A stretch of DNA of 64,000 nt from Devosia sp. ZB163 (GTDB lineage: Bacteria; Pseudomonadota; Alphaproteobacteria; Rhizobiales; Devosiaceae). Positions 43,449 to 52,447 of the stretch are shown here, one piece after another (positions within the stretch are counted from its first letter, which is position 1; the number at the start of each line of letters is the position of its first letter). The stretch is from NCBI RefSeq assembly GCF_028613635.1, contig NZ_JAQRMY010000002.1, positions 496,001-560,000 on the forward strand, given 5' to 3'. Under the pieces are notes generated by a model. The model worked only from the letters and a program-made list of their open reading frames with translations, did not search any database and was not told the DNA's origin. The translations under genes were made by a program, and so were the position numbers.

Positions 43449-44348
43449 TTGCTCAAGACGTCGATGAGGTACTTTCTGGCGGTTGTACAGCACGGGTCGA
43501 TCCGTGCGGCGGCCGAAGCCCTGCTGATCAACCAGTCCGCCATTAGTCGTCAGATCCAGAGTCTCGAAGAAGAATACGAGACGCCGCTCTTCGAGAGGCA
43601 TGCCCGGGGGGTGCGCCTGACACCGGCCGGCGAGTTGGTGTTCGGCGCCATCCGGGAGATCGGCTTCACCTCGGACCGGGCGCGGTCCGAGATCAATGCG
43701 CTGCAGGGGCTCAAGCGCGGTCACATCAAGATGCATGTGATCGAATCCATGATTCAGCACGTGATCCCGAGCGTCATCGAGAAGTTCCACGATCAATTTC
43801 CGGGGGTGAACTTCGAGGTGATCATGACAGGCTCGGACGCGGTGGTGACCGCAGTGCGCAACGGCGAGTGCGACTTCGGCATAACCCTCTGCAACCACTC
43901 GCATCCGGGTGTCACCGCCATGTTCAGCATCGACTGTCGGCTGACGGCCATTATGCGGCCTGATCATCCACTGGCATCGCAGCGCAATCTTTCGGTCGGC
44001 AACCTCGTCACCTGGCCCGTCGGTGTGGCGACGCGGCCAACCGGCACGCGCCAATTCTTCGATGACGCATGCCGAACGCGGGGGGTGGACATCATCCCCA
44101 AGATCGAAACCAACTCGGTCGAACTGCTGCACCAGTTCGCATTGATGGAAGAAGCCGTGGTGGTCACCAGCGACCTGATGTTCGCCGCCTCCATCCGGTC
44201 GGGCAAGCTGCTCAAACGCCCGCTGGCCGAGACCGAACTCAACAACGGGCGCTTCGAAGTTTTGGTGATGACTGGGCGAAAGCCCACCGTCGCGGCCGAG
44301 CGCTTTCTGATGATGCTCGGGCGCGAACTTGAACGGCCCGTGGGTTGA
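43449..44348 (+). CDS. LysR-family transcriptional regulator
   Basis: Regulator of 299 residues from a TTG start; an ATG at 43464 (MRYFLAVV) is an alternative. The winged helix is FLAVVQHGSIRAAAEALLINQSAISRQIQSLE. The effector domain begins near GLKRGHIKMHVIESMIQHVIP and has a typical LysR substrate fold (HPLASQRNLSVGNL). It probably controls the divergent D-glutamate cyclase-like gene and perhaps the transporter operon that starts 198 bp downstream. Confidence 0.92.
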   Translation: MLKTSMRYFLAVVQHGSIRAAAEALLINQSAISRQIQSLEEEYETPLFERHARGVRLTPAGELVFGAIREIGFTSDRARSEINALQGLKRGHIKMHVIESMIQHVIPSVIEKFHDQFPGVNFEVIMTGSDAVVTAVRNGECDFGITLCNHSHPGVTAMFSIDCRLTAIMRPDHPLASQRNLSVGNLVTWPVGVATRPTGTRQFFDDACRTRGVDIIPKIETNSVELLHQFALMEEAVVVTSDLMFAASIRSGKLLKRPLAETELNNGRFEVLVMTGRKPTVAAERFLMMLGRELERPVG

Positions 44349-44496
44349 ACGCGAATAGTGCCTAAGGCCTACGCACCGACGTCGAATTCAAGGCAGCCAG
44401 TGATGACTCCTGCGCATCAGCCTGCTGCCAGCTTTGCGGCTACCGCGAGGCTGGGGGGCGATGCTGTAGTCACCAACGCCTGCTGAGCCGGGCAAA

Positions 44497-44531
44497 ATGA
44501 TCGAAGGATCATACAGGTTGCACCCGAACCT
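44497..44531 (+). promoter_or_regulatory. Leader dyads before the third peptide transporter
   Basis: Two inverted repeats precede the binding-protein gene: ATGATC-GAAG-GATCAT (44497-44512, perfect) and AGGTT-N7-AACCT (44515-44531). They end 15 bp before the start codon. They may be an operator or a leader hairpin. Confidence 0.4.
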
Positions 44532-44546
44532 AGGACGGAAGTTTGG

Positions 44547-46115
44547 ATGACTGAGAAAACGAAGTTGGTCAGTTTCAACCGACGCCAATTCATCAAGACC
44601 GCTGCGGCTGGCGCCACGCTCGCCGCGGCTGGCGGCTTCGGCGCCTTCCCCGCTATCGCGCAGTCGGCGCGAAACGATCTGCGCATTGGCCTGTGGGGCG
44701 GGGACTTCGGCAACCTGAGCCCGGTCATCCGCTGGGACATCTCCGCCGGCATAATTATGAACCACATCTATGATGGCCTCGTGCGCGTTAACTACGCCGA
44801 GCGCACCATCATGCCGTGGCTCGCCGAAGAGTGGACCAACCCTGATCCACTTACTTGGCGCGTCCGCCTCAAGGAAGGCGTCAAGTGGCACAAGGGCTTT
44901 GGTGAGTTCACCGCCGAGGACGTTGCGTATACCTGGCGCTACCACCTCGATACGTCGAGCTTCCAGGTCGGTACCGCGATCTTCCCGATCGACACCGTGA
45001 CCGTCGACAGCAAGTACGTGCTCGAGGTCAAGACCAAGCTGCCCTTCGGCGCCTTCCCGGGCGTGACCATGGGCTATGGCGGCATGACCATTAGCCAGAA
45101 CGCCCACAAGGAAATGGGTGATGGCGAGTATTCGGCCAATCCGATCGGCCACGGCCCCTATGTCTTCTCGGCTGGCCGCGGCAATGAGATCGAGCTTGCT
45201 AGGAACGCCGAGTACTGGCGTCCGGGCTTCCCCAAGCTCGACCATCTGCTCTACCGAGCCATCCCAGACTCGACCGTCCGCCTGCAGGCGCTGCAGAACG
45301 GCGAACTGGACTTCATCACCCACCCCGAGGCCCGTGAAGTGGCCGGCGTGCGGTCGAACGCGAATTTCAGCGTCACCTCCACCCCGGGCTGGAACTGGGA
45401 CTATCAGCAGTTTAACCTGGTCGGCGGCAGCAACTCGCCCTACACCAACAAGCTGGTGCGTCAGGCGATCTCCTACGCGATCGACCGCGAGGCCATCGTC
45501 AACGAGATCTATGCCGGCGAAGCAACGGTCACCGACAACCAGATCCCGCCGGGTTTCCTCGGGCACAAGTCCTCGCTCGTCCGCTACCCCAAGAACGGAG
45601 ATCTGTCTAAGGCCAAGGAGCTGATGGCGCAGGCAGGCGTATCGGGCTACGAAGTCGAGGTCATCACCTCCGACAAGGATTGGCTGCGGCGTGAACTCGA
45701 ACTGGTGGCCGCGATGGTCAGCCAGATCGGCATCAACTACAAGATCCGCGGCCTCGACATCGGTGGCTTCAACAACCTCTGGCTCAACAAGAACTTCGAC
45801 CAGACGCTCGAAGACATCACCATCGTGTCGCCCGATCCGGACGCGACCTCGTGGTGGTTCCTGCACTCGCGCGGCACGTCGGGCGCCCTCAACCTGCCGC
45901 AGATGGACGAGCTGCTCGATACCGCCCGCGGCGAGACCGACGTGGCCCGTCGTGCAGAGCTCTACGGCCAAGTCACCGATCTGACGCTCGAAGAGAACCC
46001 GAACATCTACCACTGCAACGTGAACTTCGTGCGTATCTTTGACGCGCGCCTGCAGGGCTTCGAGCCCACGCCGCAGGAGTTCAACGAGATGGTCGACGAA
46101 GTCAGCTGGGCCTGA
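44547..46115 (+). CDS. Tat-exported peptide-binding protein (family 5) of an ABC transporter
   Basis: Binding protein of 522 residues. The N-terminus has a twin-arginine motif, FNRRQFIKTAAAGATLAAAG, so it folds before export. The family 5 landmarks are in the normal order: HIYDGLVRVNY, WLAEEWTNPDPLTWRVRLKEGVKWHKGFGEFTAEDV near residues 90-130, NPIGHGPYVF, VRQAISYAIDREAIV. This normal order contrasts with the permuted protein at 16865-18478. It heads the operon SBP-B-C-D-F. It lies near a D-glutamate cyclase-like gene; the ligand could be a D-amino acid peptide, which is speculation. Confidence 0.94.
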   Translation: MTEKTKLVSFNRRQFIKTAAAGATLAAAGGFGAFPAIAQSARNDLRIGLWGGDFGNLSPVIRWDISAGIIMNHIYDGLVRVNYAERTIMPWLAEEWTNPDPLTWRVRLKEGVKWHKGFGEFTAEDVAYTWRYHLDTSSFQVGTAIFPIDTVTVDSKYVLEVKTKLPFGAFPGVTMGYGGMTISQNAHKEMGDGEYSANPIGHGPYVFSAGRGNEIELARNAEYWRPGFPKLDHLLYRAIPDSTVRLQALQNGELDFITHPEAREVAGVRSNANFSVTSTPGWNWDYQQFNLVGGSNSPYTNKLVRQAISYAIDREAIVNEIYAGEATVTDNQIPPGFLGHKSSLVRYPKNGDLSKAKELMAQAGVSGYEVEVITSDKDWLRRELELVAAMVSQIGINYKIRGLDIGGFNNLWLNKNFDQTLEDITIVSPDPDATSWWFLHSRGTSGALNLPQMDELLDTARGETDVARRAELYGQVTDLTLEENPNIYHCNVNFVRIFDARLQGFEPTPQEFNEMVDEVSWA

Positions 46116-46154
46116 CGCACGTAGGTTCGGATACCACCAGGACCAGGAGCCACC

Positions 46155-47105
46155 ATGTGGAGCTATCTCGTCAAGCGACTGATCCAGATGCCTCTGGTTC
46201 TGCTGGTGGTCACGATCACCATCTTCCTGATCATCCGGTTCACGCCGGGTGATCCCGTCCAGATCATGCTCGGCATGCAGACCTCGCCGGAGGCGGAGGC
46301 GGCCCTACGCGCCGAGTTCCGCCTCGATCAACCCTGGCACATGCAGTATCTGCTCTGGGTAGGCGATCTGTTGCAGGGCGATTTCGGTCGCTCCATCCGC
46401 ATGAACACGCCGGTGCTGCAACTGCTGGCTGACCGTCTCCCCATCTCGCTGGCGCTGGCATTGAGCGCCATGATCTTCGCGGTGGTCGTCTCCATCCCGC
46501 TGGGTCTCATCGCAGCGCTCAAGCGCAACACCTGGATCGACTATCTCGCCACCGGCTACACGCTATTCGGTTTCGCCGTGCCCAACTTCGCGCTGGCGAT
46601 GATCCTCATCTACGTCTTCTCGATCACGCTGAGTTGGTTCCCCATTACCGGCATCGGCTCGGGCGCCTCGACCGCGCCGGGCCTTTGGGGCGTGGTCCAG
46701 CCCTATGTGCTGCCGGCGGTCGCCCTGGGCACGCTGCAGACCGCGATCTTCACCCGTCTCCTCCGCTCGAGCATGATCGACGTGCTGGGGCAGGACTATA
46801 TGCGCACGGCCAATGCCAAGGGGCTGCAGCCGCTGACCATCCTCCTCGTGCATGCACTCAAGAACGCGATGATCCCGTTCGTGACTATGCTCGCCATCCA
46901 GTTCGGCTACCTCATCGGCATCCAGGTCACGATCGAGCACATCTTCGCCATTCCTGGCATGGGCTCGGCGATCCTCTCGGCGGTGGTCAATCGCGACTTC
47001 CCGGTCATCCAGGGTTTCGTATTGGTGATCGCCGCCTTCTTCATGCTGGCCAACATCATCGCCGACATTCTCTACGGCATTATCGATCCCAGGATCCGCT
47101 ACTGA
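46155..47105 (+). CDS. Peptide ABC transporter permease, DppB type (third transporter)
   Basis: 316 residues, starting MWSYLVKRLIQMPLVLLVVTITIFLIIRFTPGDPV. Six membrane segments, EAA loop (TANAKGLQPLTILLVHALKNAMIP) and C-terminal ADILYGIIDPRIRY are all present. Normal length. The TGA stop overlaps the next start (ATGA-type, 1 bp). Confidence 0.95.
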   Translation: MWSYLVKRLIQMPLVLLVVTITIFLIIRFTPGDPVQIMLGMQTSPEAEAALRAEFRLDQPWHMQYLLWVGDLLQGDFGRSIRMNTPVLQLLADRLPISLALALSAMIFAVVVSIPLGLIAALKRNTWIDYLATGYTLFGFAVPNFALAMILIYVFSITLSWFPITGIGSGASTAPGLWGVVQPYVLPAVALGTLQTAIFTRLLRSSMIDVLGQDYMRTANAKGLQPLTILLVHALKNAMIPFVTMLAIQFGYLIGIQVTIEHIFAIPGMGSAILSAVVNRDFPVIQGFVLVIAAFFMLANIIADILYGIIDPRIRY

Positions 47106-48040
47106 TGGCCTTTCACGACGCTTCCACGCCGGTAGCGGTTGAGCCGAACTACGACTCCGGCTTCCGCATGGCCATGCGCCAGCTGCTGCGCAACAAGGCA
47201 GCCGCAGCGGGTCTCTTCTGCCTGTTGCTCATCGTGTTCCTTGCGGTGTTCGCGCCCTGGATCATTCCCTATGACCCGACCCAGATCGCGCTCTCGTCCA
47301 AGCTCCATGGGCCGAGTTGGGAGCACTGGCTGGGCACCGATCATTTCGGCCGCGACGTGCTGGCCCGCATGGCCCATGGGGCGCGGGTCTCGCTCTCGGT
47401 GGGGCTCTCGACAGTGGCCTTCGCCGCCGCCTTCGGCGTGCCGATCGGACTGCTCTCGGGCTATGTCGGCGGCCGACTCGACAATGTGCTGATGCGTCTG
47501 ATGGATGCGTTCCTGACCTTTCCGCCGCTGCTGCTCGGCGTCGCGATCGTCGGCCTCCTCGGCGCCGACCTCACCACCGTGACATTGGCCCTCGGCATCG
47601 TGCAGATCCCGGTGCTGGCCCGCGTGGTGCGATCGGCGACGCTGGTGGTGCGCGAGGAAACTTACATCACAGCGACCCGGGCGCTTGGTGCTGGCTCGTG
47701 GCGGCTCGTCTTCCAGCATGTGCTGCGCAACATCCTCTCGCCGCTGGTGGTGCAGATCACCATCGTCTTCTCCGCGGCCATCGTCGCCGAAGCGTCGCTG
47801 AGCTTTCTCGGCCTGGGTGTTCAGCCGCCCACGCCATCTTGGGGCCGCGACCTCGCTGAGGCGCGCCGTTTCATGGTGGATGCGCCCTGGATGTTCCTTG
47901 CGCCCACCGGCTTCATCATCGTGAGCGTCATGGCCATCAACTTCATGGGCGACAGCCTGCGGGACTCGCTGGATCCGCGTTCGTGGGTCCGCCGTGCGGT
48001 TACTTCCAGGGAGACGCCTCGTGCCTCTGCTGACCGTTAA
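47105..48040 (+). CDS. Peptide ABC transporter permease, DppC type (third transporter)
   Basis: 311 residues, starting MAFHDASTPVAVEPNY. The family sequence GTDHFGRDVLARMAHGARVSLSVG follows TM1 directly, with no insertion, unlike the first transporter's OppC. EAA loop TATRALGAGSWRLVFQHVLRN; C-terminus MGDSLRDSLDPRSW. The earlier part of the open frame lies over the B-type gene and is not coding. Confidence 0.95.
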   Translation: MAFHDASTPVAVEPNYDSGFRMAMRQLLRNKAAAAGLFCLLLIVFLAVFAPWIIPYDPTQIALSSKLHGPSWEHWLGTDHFGRDVLARMAHGARVSLSVGLSTVAFAAAFGVPIGLLSGYVGGRLDNVLMRLMDAFLTFPPLLLGVAIVGLLGADLTTVTLALGIVQIPVLARVVRSATLVVREETYITATRALGAGSWRLVFQHVLRNILSPLVVQITIVFSAAIVAEASLSFLGLGVQPPTPSWGRDLAEARRFMVDAPWMFLAPTGFIIVSVMAINFMGDSLRDSLDPRSWVRRAVTSRETPRASADR

Positions 48041-49013
48041 GAACCTGAGGACGCGGTTCTCCACCGATCGCGGCACCGTGCGCGCCGTCGACGGCGTCTC
48101 CTTCGAGCTCGAAGAGGGCGAAGTGATGGGGCTGGTGGGCGAGAGCGGCAGCGGCAAGTCCATCACCGCCATGTCGATCATGCGGCTCATCAAGGAGCCG
48201 CCGGGCAGGATCGAAGCCGACGAGATCACCTTCGATGGCGTCGACTTGCTAGCGCTCACGCCGGCGCAGTTGCGCGACTACCGGGCGCGGCACATCTCGA
48301 TGATTTTCCAGGATCCGATGCGGTCGCTGAACCCCGTGCTCACCATAGGCCGGCAGCTGATGGAAACGCTGCAGCGCCATCTTCGGATGAGTGCCCGCGA
48401 TGCCCGCCGCAGGAGCATCGAACTGCTCGAAGTGGTCGGGATTCCGCGAGCCGAAAAGCGGCTCGACGAGTATCCGCATCAGTTCTCGGGCGGCATGCGG
48501 CAGCGGGTGATGATTGCCATCGCGCTCTCGTGTAATCCGCGCCTGCTGATCGCCGACGAGGCGACGACGGCGCTCGACGTCACCATCCAGGCGCAGATTA
48601 TCGATCTCATTCGTCGTCTGCGCTCCGAAATGGGCACGGCGGTGATCTGGATCAGTCACGATCTCGGCCTCGTCGCGGGTCTCTGTGATAAAGTGAGCGT
48701 GATGTATGCCGGCCGCATCGTCGAAAGCGGCCCGGTGCGCGAAGTCTTCTACCGCCCAGCCCACGGCTACACGCTCGGTTTGATGAATTGCACGCCGCGC
48801 GTCGACGATATCGGCCACCGCCTGCGTCCCATTGAAGGCATGCCACCGAACCTGGCCGAACCGATGCCGCTCTGTCCGTTCCTGCCGCGCTGCGAAATGG
48901 CGGTCGCCGCCTGTCGTGAAAGCAAGCCCAGGCTCGAGACCATCGCTGAGGGTCACGTCGCGTCGTGCCATGCCAACCTCAGTGCCTATTGGCGCAAGGA
49001 GAAGGTGGCATGA
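48021..49013 (+). CDS. Peptide ABC transporter ATPase, DppD type (third transporter)
   Basis: 330 residues from a GTG start with GGGAG just upstream; it overlaps the permease gene by 20 bp. Walker [14 protein letters not shown], signature [14 protein letters not shown], Walker [13 protein letters not shown] (Ala for the usual Pro). The C-terminal cysteine motif is [16 protein letters not shown]. Confidence 0.94.
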   Translation: MPLLTVKNLRTRFSTDRGTVRAVDGVSFELEEGEVMGLVGESGSGKSITAMSIMRLIKEPPGRIEADEITFDGVDLLALTPAQLRDYRARHISMIFQDPMRSLNPVLTIGRQLMETLQRHLRMSARDARRRSIELLEVVGIPRAEKRLDEYPHQFSGGMRQRVMIAIALSCNPRLLIADEATTALDVTIQAQIIDLIRRLRSEMGTAVIWISHDLGLVAGLCDKVSVMYAGRIVESGPVREVFYRPAHGYTLGLMNCTPRVDDIGHRLRPIEGMPPNLAEPMPLCPFLPRCEMAVAACRESKPRLETIAEGHVASCHANLSAYWRKEKVA

Positions 49014-49978
49014 CCCAGGTTGTGCTGCTGTCGGCCGAAGGGCTGACCGTGAGTTTCCCCGGCCGCGCGCGGCCCTTCGCCAAGCCCGACGTCGTCCGCG
49101 CCGTCGATGGCGTCGACATCACCATCAAGCGGGGCCAGACCCTAGGCCTCGTCGGCGAATCCGGCTGCGGTAAGTCGACGACAGGCTATGCGCTGCTGCG
49201 GCTCAACAAGGGCACCGGCCGGGTGATGTTCGACGGCGTCGACCTCATGCTGTTGCCGCCGGAAAAGCTGCGCAGCATGCGCCGCCGCATCCAGATCATC
49301 TTCCAGGATGCCGCGGCCTCGCTCGACCCGCGTATGACCATCGGCGATCTCATCGCTGAGGCGCTGGACCTGCACAAGCTCCACACCGGCGGCAGCCGGC
49401 AACCGCGCGTGCGTGAACTGCTCGAACTGGTGGGCATTCCGCAGCGCTTCGCCGAACGCTATCCGCATGAACTCTCGGGCGGACAAGCGCAACGCATTGC
49501 CATCTGCCGCGCGCTGGCGGTGGAGCCCGACCTCATCATCTGCGACGAGGCGGTGTCGGCGCTCGATGTTTCGATCCAGGCGCAAATCCTCAACCTGCTG
49601 CAGGACCTGCAGCAGCGGCTGGGTCTATCCTTCCTCTTCATCTCGCACGACCTCTCGGTGGTGCGTCACATAAGCCACGAAGTGGCGGTCATGTATCTGG
49701 GCAAGATCGTCGAACAGGCACCGACCAGCCTGCTGTTCGAGAACCCGCGGCATCCCTACACCAAGGCATTGCTCTCGGCCGTCCCCGTGCCCGACCCTGA
49801 TGTCGAGAAGGCGCGCGAACGCATCGTCCTAGCCGGCGACCTGCCCAATCCTGCCAATCCCCCTAGCGGTTGCCGCTTCCGCACCCGCTGCCCCGTCGCC
49901 CAATCCAAATGCGCCGAAACGCTGCCAACGCTGCATGAAATCGAGCAGCGGCACTCTGCCGCCTGCCTATTTGTCTAG
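49010..49978 (+). CDS. Peptide ABC transporter ATPase, DppF type (third transporter)
   Basis: 322 residues, starting [16 protein letters not shown], four-bp overlap with the D-type gene. Walker [14 protein letters not shown], signature [14 protein letters not shown], Walker [13 protein letters not shown]. Tail [15 protein letters not shown]. It closes the operon. Confidence 0.94.
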   Translation: MTQVVLLSAEGLTVSFPGRARPFAKPDVVRAVDGVDITIKRGQTLGLVGESGCGKSTTGYALLRLNKGTGRVMFDGVDLMLLPPEKLRSMRRRIQIIFQDAAASLDPRMTIGDLIAEALDLHKLHTGGSRQPRVRELLELVGIPQRFAERYPHELSGGQAQRIAICRALAVEPDLIICDEAVSALDVSIQAQILNLLQDLQQRLGLSFLFISHDLSVVRHISHEVAVMYLGKIVEQAPTSLLFENPRHPYTKALLSAVPVPDPDVEKARERIVLAGDLPNPANPPSGCRFRTRCPVAQSKCAETLPTLHEIEQRHSAACLFV

Positions 49979-50040
49979 GCGCGGTCGGTCCGCCCGCCAA
50001 GCTCACTATACCATTCGTCCTCTCACTCCCTGAGGTCTAC

Positions 50041-50082
50041 TTCGGTTGACTTGTTGGCCGTCTGGGTTAGCCGTTAACCGAA
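50041..50082. terminator. Inverted repeat after the transporter operon
   Basis: TTCGGTT (50041-50047) and AACCGAA (50076-50082) are exact inverted copies 28 bp apart. They lie 63 bp after the last transporter gene. The long loop and lack of a T-run make terminator function uncertain. The rest of the 278-bp gap up to the kinase gene holds only the stress promoter. Confidence 0.3.
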
Positions 50083-50191
50083 ACAGGGAGAGGGGCCGAT
50101 GAGAAGGCCTTCCGCAGACTTCATTCAGCGCGAGGCCTCCGGCTGTGGGTGTGAGTCAGCGTACCAACCCCATTCGACCTTCACGGCTCGC

Positions 50192-50216
50192 GGAACCAAT
50201 GCTGTGCTCAAAAGTT
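50192..50216 (+). promoter_or_regulatory. EcfG-type general stress promoter for the first HWE kinase
   Basis: GGAAC at 50192-50196, a 16-bp spacer and AGTT at 50213-50216 match the alphaproteobacterial EcfG consensus (GGAAC-N16/17-nGTT). Transcription from here would start near 50223, which excludes the in-frame TTG at 50215 and supports the ATG at 50257. Confidence 0.6.
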
Positions 50217-50256
50217 GAGCACGCGCGCGCGAAACGCGGCAACCGCCTGGGGCTCG

Positions 50257-51276
50257 ATGAACGCATACCCTCCGACTATCACCAGCGACGCGTGGCTCGC
50301 CGCCATCGTCGAAGGTACGACCGATGCGATCGTCTCGAAGACGCTCGACGGCATCGTTACGTCCTGGAACGCAAGCGCGCAGCGGATCTTCGGCTACACT
50401 GCGGACGAGATGATCGGGCAGTCGATCCTGAAGCTGATCCCGCTGGACCGTCGCGATGAGGAGACGCTTATCCTCAGCCGCATTCGTCGTGGAGAGCGGT
50501 TGGAGCACTTCGAGACGAAGCGCCGGCGCAAAGACGGTTCGCCGATCGACATCTCCCTGACGGTCTCCCCGATTATGGACGACAAGGGGCGGATCGTTGG
50601 CGTCTCGAAGATCGCCCGCGACATCAGCGAAGAGCGAAGAGGTCGTGAGACCCAGCGACTGCTCATGCGTGAGGTGAACCATCGATCCAAGAATCTGCTG
50701 GCCGTCATCGAGGCGATGGTTCGCCAAACAGTCGATACGAGCACGCCCGTCGATTTCTCCCGCGCCATTTCCGGGCGCATCGCCGCGCTGTCCCTCACTC
50801 AGGACCTGATCGTCCGGGCGGATTGGCAAGGCGTCGATCTGAGAGAGCTGGTAATGGCGCATGCCGGCGTGATCGCCGCGATGGCGGAGGGGCGATACAC
50901 CGTGACGGGCCCGGAGGTTCGGGTTTCGCCCAGTGCTGCGCAGGCCCTTGGTCTGGCACTGCACGAACTGTTCGTCGGATCGGCCCAACGGCTGTCGAGG
51001 TCGGAAAGCGGAGCCGTCGCTATCAGTTGGACGAGCGATCAGGACGGGCAGTCCCTTGCGCTCGGGTGGGCAGAAGAGCTCGACGACCCCGGCGGTGTGC
51101 CGACCACCAACGACGACTTCGCACGAACGATCCTTAGCAAGGTTGCTCCGATGTCGTTGAATGGGCTTGCGACGCTGAACTCGTCCGACCTTGGCTGGCG
51201 CTGGACCCTGACGACCAAGTCCGATTCTGCCTTTGGGCCGCAAATTGTCGACCCTCTTGGATTCCATGCGGGCTGA
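50257..51276 (+). CDS. PAS-domain HWE histidine kinase with degenerate ATP-binding domain
   Basis: Soluble protein of 339 residues. A PAS domain covers about 10-125 (WLAAIVEGTTDAIVSKTLDGIVTSWN; C-terminal RDISEERR). The phospho-acceptor box is REVNHRSKNLL with His142. In the catalytic domain the N-box, HELATN in active HWE kinases, reads HELFVGSAQR (237-245), so the magnesium-binding Asn is gone. The GFG lid motif is also missing; WxE survives as GWAEE. It can probably be phosphorylated but not bind ATP well. It overlaps or abuts an intact HWE kinase gene. The start was chosen from the promoter position. Confidence 0.82.
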   Translation: MNAYPPTITSDAWLAAIVEGTTDAIVSKTLDGIVTSWNASAQRIFGYTADEMIGQSILKLIPLDRRDEETLILSRIRRGERLEHFETKRRRKDGSPIDISLTVSPIMDDKGRIVGVSKIARDISEERRGRETQRLLMREVNHRSKNLLAVIEAMVRQTVDTSTPVDFSRAISGRIAALSLTQDLIVRADWQGVDLRELVMAHAGVIAAMAEGRYTVTGPEVRVSPSAAQALGLALHELFVGSAQRLSRSESGAVAISWTSDQDGQSLALGWAEELDDPGGVPTTNDDFARTILSKVAPMSLNGLATLNSSDLGWRWTLTTKSDSAFGPQIVDPLGFHAG

Positions 51277-51343
51277 AAGGTTGTGCATTGGAGCCGAAGG
51301 TGACATCGTTGCCGTGCTCCAACGACGGGGCCATTCCAACCAG

Positions 51344-52300
51344 ATGAAGATGATCGACGACGAGTTGGCGATAGCTGTTGCCGAAACCACGCCCGCTATG
51401 CTGTGGATGGGGGACGCTTCCGGTCGCTGCGTGTTCCTGAACGGTGCGCTGCGGCGGTTCTGGGGCGTCGATCCGGAGCGTCTCGACGAGTTCGACTGGA
51501 CCTCGACGCTTCACCCCGATGACATCGAACTGCTGAGCAGGCCGTTCGGCGAGGCCATGGCCGCTCACACCCCGTTTGTCGTCGAGGCACGCTACAAGCG
51601 CGCCGATGGCGTCTACCGCATCATGCGCACAGAGGCGAACCCGAGGTTCGGCCGGGACGGTTCATTCCTCGGCATGACTGGGGTCAACACCGACGTGACC
51701 GAACAGCGCGACGCCGAGCAGCAGTCTCGATATCTGATGGGCGAACTCAACCATCGCACCAAGAACCTGATCACGGTGGTGATGGCGATCGCACGCGCCA
51801 CCGCCCGTTCCACCGAGCCCGAGCGGTTCCTCGACGCCTTTTCCTCTCGGCTATCGGGTCTCGCTTCCAGCAATGACCTGCTGGTCGCAAAGGACTGGAC
51901 GTCGGTGTCATTGCGAGATCTCGTTGCCGGTCAGTTCCAGACGATCTCGATGGAAGGCGATGGACGCATCGCCTTCGATGGGCCGGATATCTCGGTATGT
52001 CCGCAGCATGCGCAGACGCTGGGAATGGCGCTGCATGAGCTGGCAACCAACAGCCTGAAGCACGGAGCATTGGCGGAGCCAAGTGGGCGTCTGACCGTGA
52101 CCTGGCGGGCCAAGGATCGAGACCGCTGGCGCATGGATTGGCGAGAGACCGTGTCGCGGCCTGTCGTCGCTCCGGAGCGAAAGGGGTTCGGGCACGTCGT
52201 CATGGTCGACATGGTCGAGCGCGCAGTGGACGGAAAAGTCGAACTGCGCTTCGAGCCGGACGGCGTAGTCTGGAGCCTCGAGGTCCGGCCTCCGGCCTGA
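51344..52300 (+). CDS. PAS-domain HWE histidine kinase (intact)
   Basis: 318 residues from MKMIDDELAIAV; upstream in-frame ATGs at 51233 and 51266 are possible. A PAS domain (about 8-123: TTPAMLWMGDASGRCVFLN, GVNTDVTEQRDAE) precedes the His box GELNHRTKNL (His137). The N-box HELATNSLKHGAL (231-243), WRE (266-268) and GFGHVVMVDMVERAV (281-295) are all intact, so it should be an active kinase. Proteins of this class often feed the PhyR general stress pathway or light/redox responses. No response regulator is adjacent. Confidence 0.85.
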   Translation: MKMIDDELAIAVAETTPAMLWMGDASGRCVFLNGALRRFWGVDPERLDEFDWTSTLHPDDIELLSRPFGEAMAAHTPFVVEARYKRADGVYRIMRTEANPRFGRDGSFLGMTGVNTDVTEQRDAEQQSRYLMGELNHRTKNLITVVMAIARATARSTEPERFLDAFSSRLSGLASSNDLLVAKDWTSVSLRDLVAGQFQTISMEGDGRIAFDGPDISVCPQHAQTLGMALHELATNSLKHGALAEPSGRLTVTWRAKDRDRWRMDWRETVSRPVVAPERKGFGHVVMVDMVERAVDGKVELRFEPDGVVWSLEVRPPA

Positions 52301-52301
52301 C

Positions 52302-52436
52302 TTATTGCTTGGGAACGATGGCACCGATGATGAGCAGGGCAAAAGCCACCCACGCCACACGCTCCACCGTCCAGAACCGCTCCTGAAAGGCGCGATCCTC
52401 GGAAATGTCCGGCTTCTGTGCAGTGGTGCGGGCCAT
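52302..52436 (-). CDS. Small single-pass membrane protein (44 residues)
   Basis: MARTTAQKPDISEDRAFQERF, then a membrane span WVAFALLIIGAIV and end PKQ. It lies 11 bp after the YciE-like stop and converges with the HWE kinase stop, 1 bp apart. The ribosome site is weak, but the amphipathic-plus-hydrophobic layout and placement in a stress operon are convincing. The RFWTVERVAWVAFALL segment resembles the N-terminus of larger alphaproteobacterial membrane proteins; this copy may be a short form. Confidence 0.6.
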   Translation of the reverse strand: MARTTAQKPDISEDRAFQERFWTVERVAWVAFALLIIGAIVPKQ

Positions 52437-52447
52437 GTGGGCAACCG

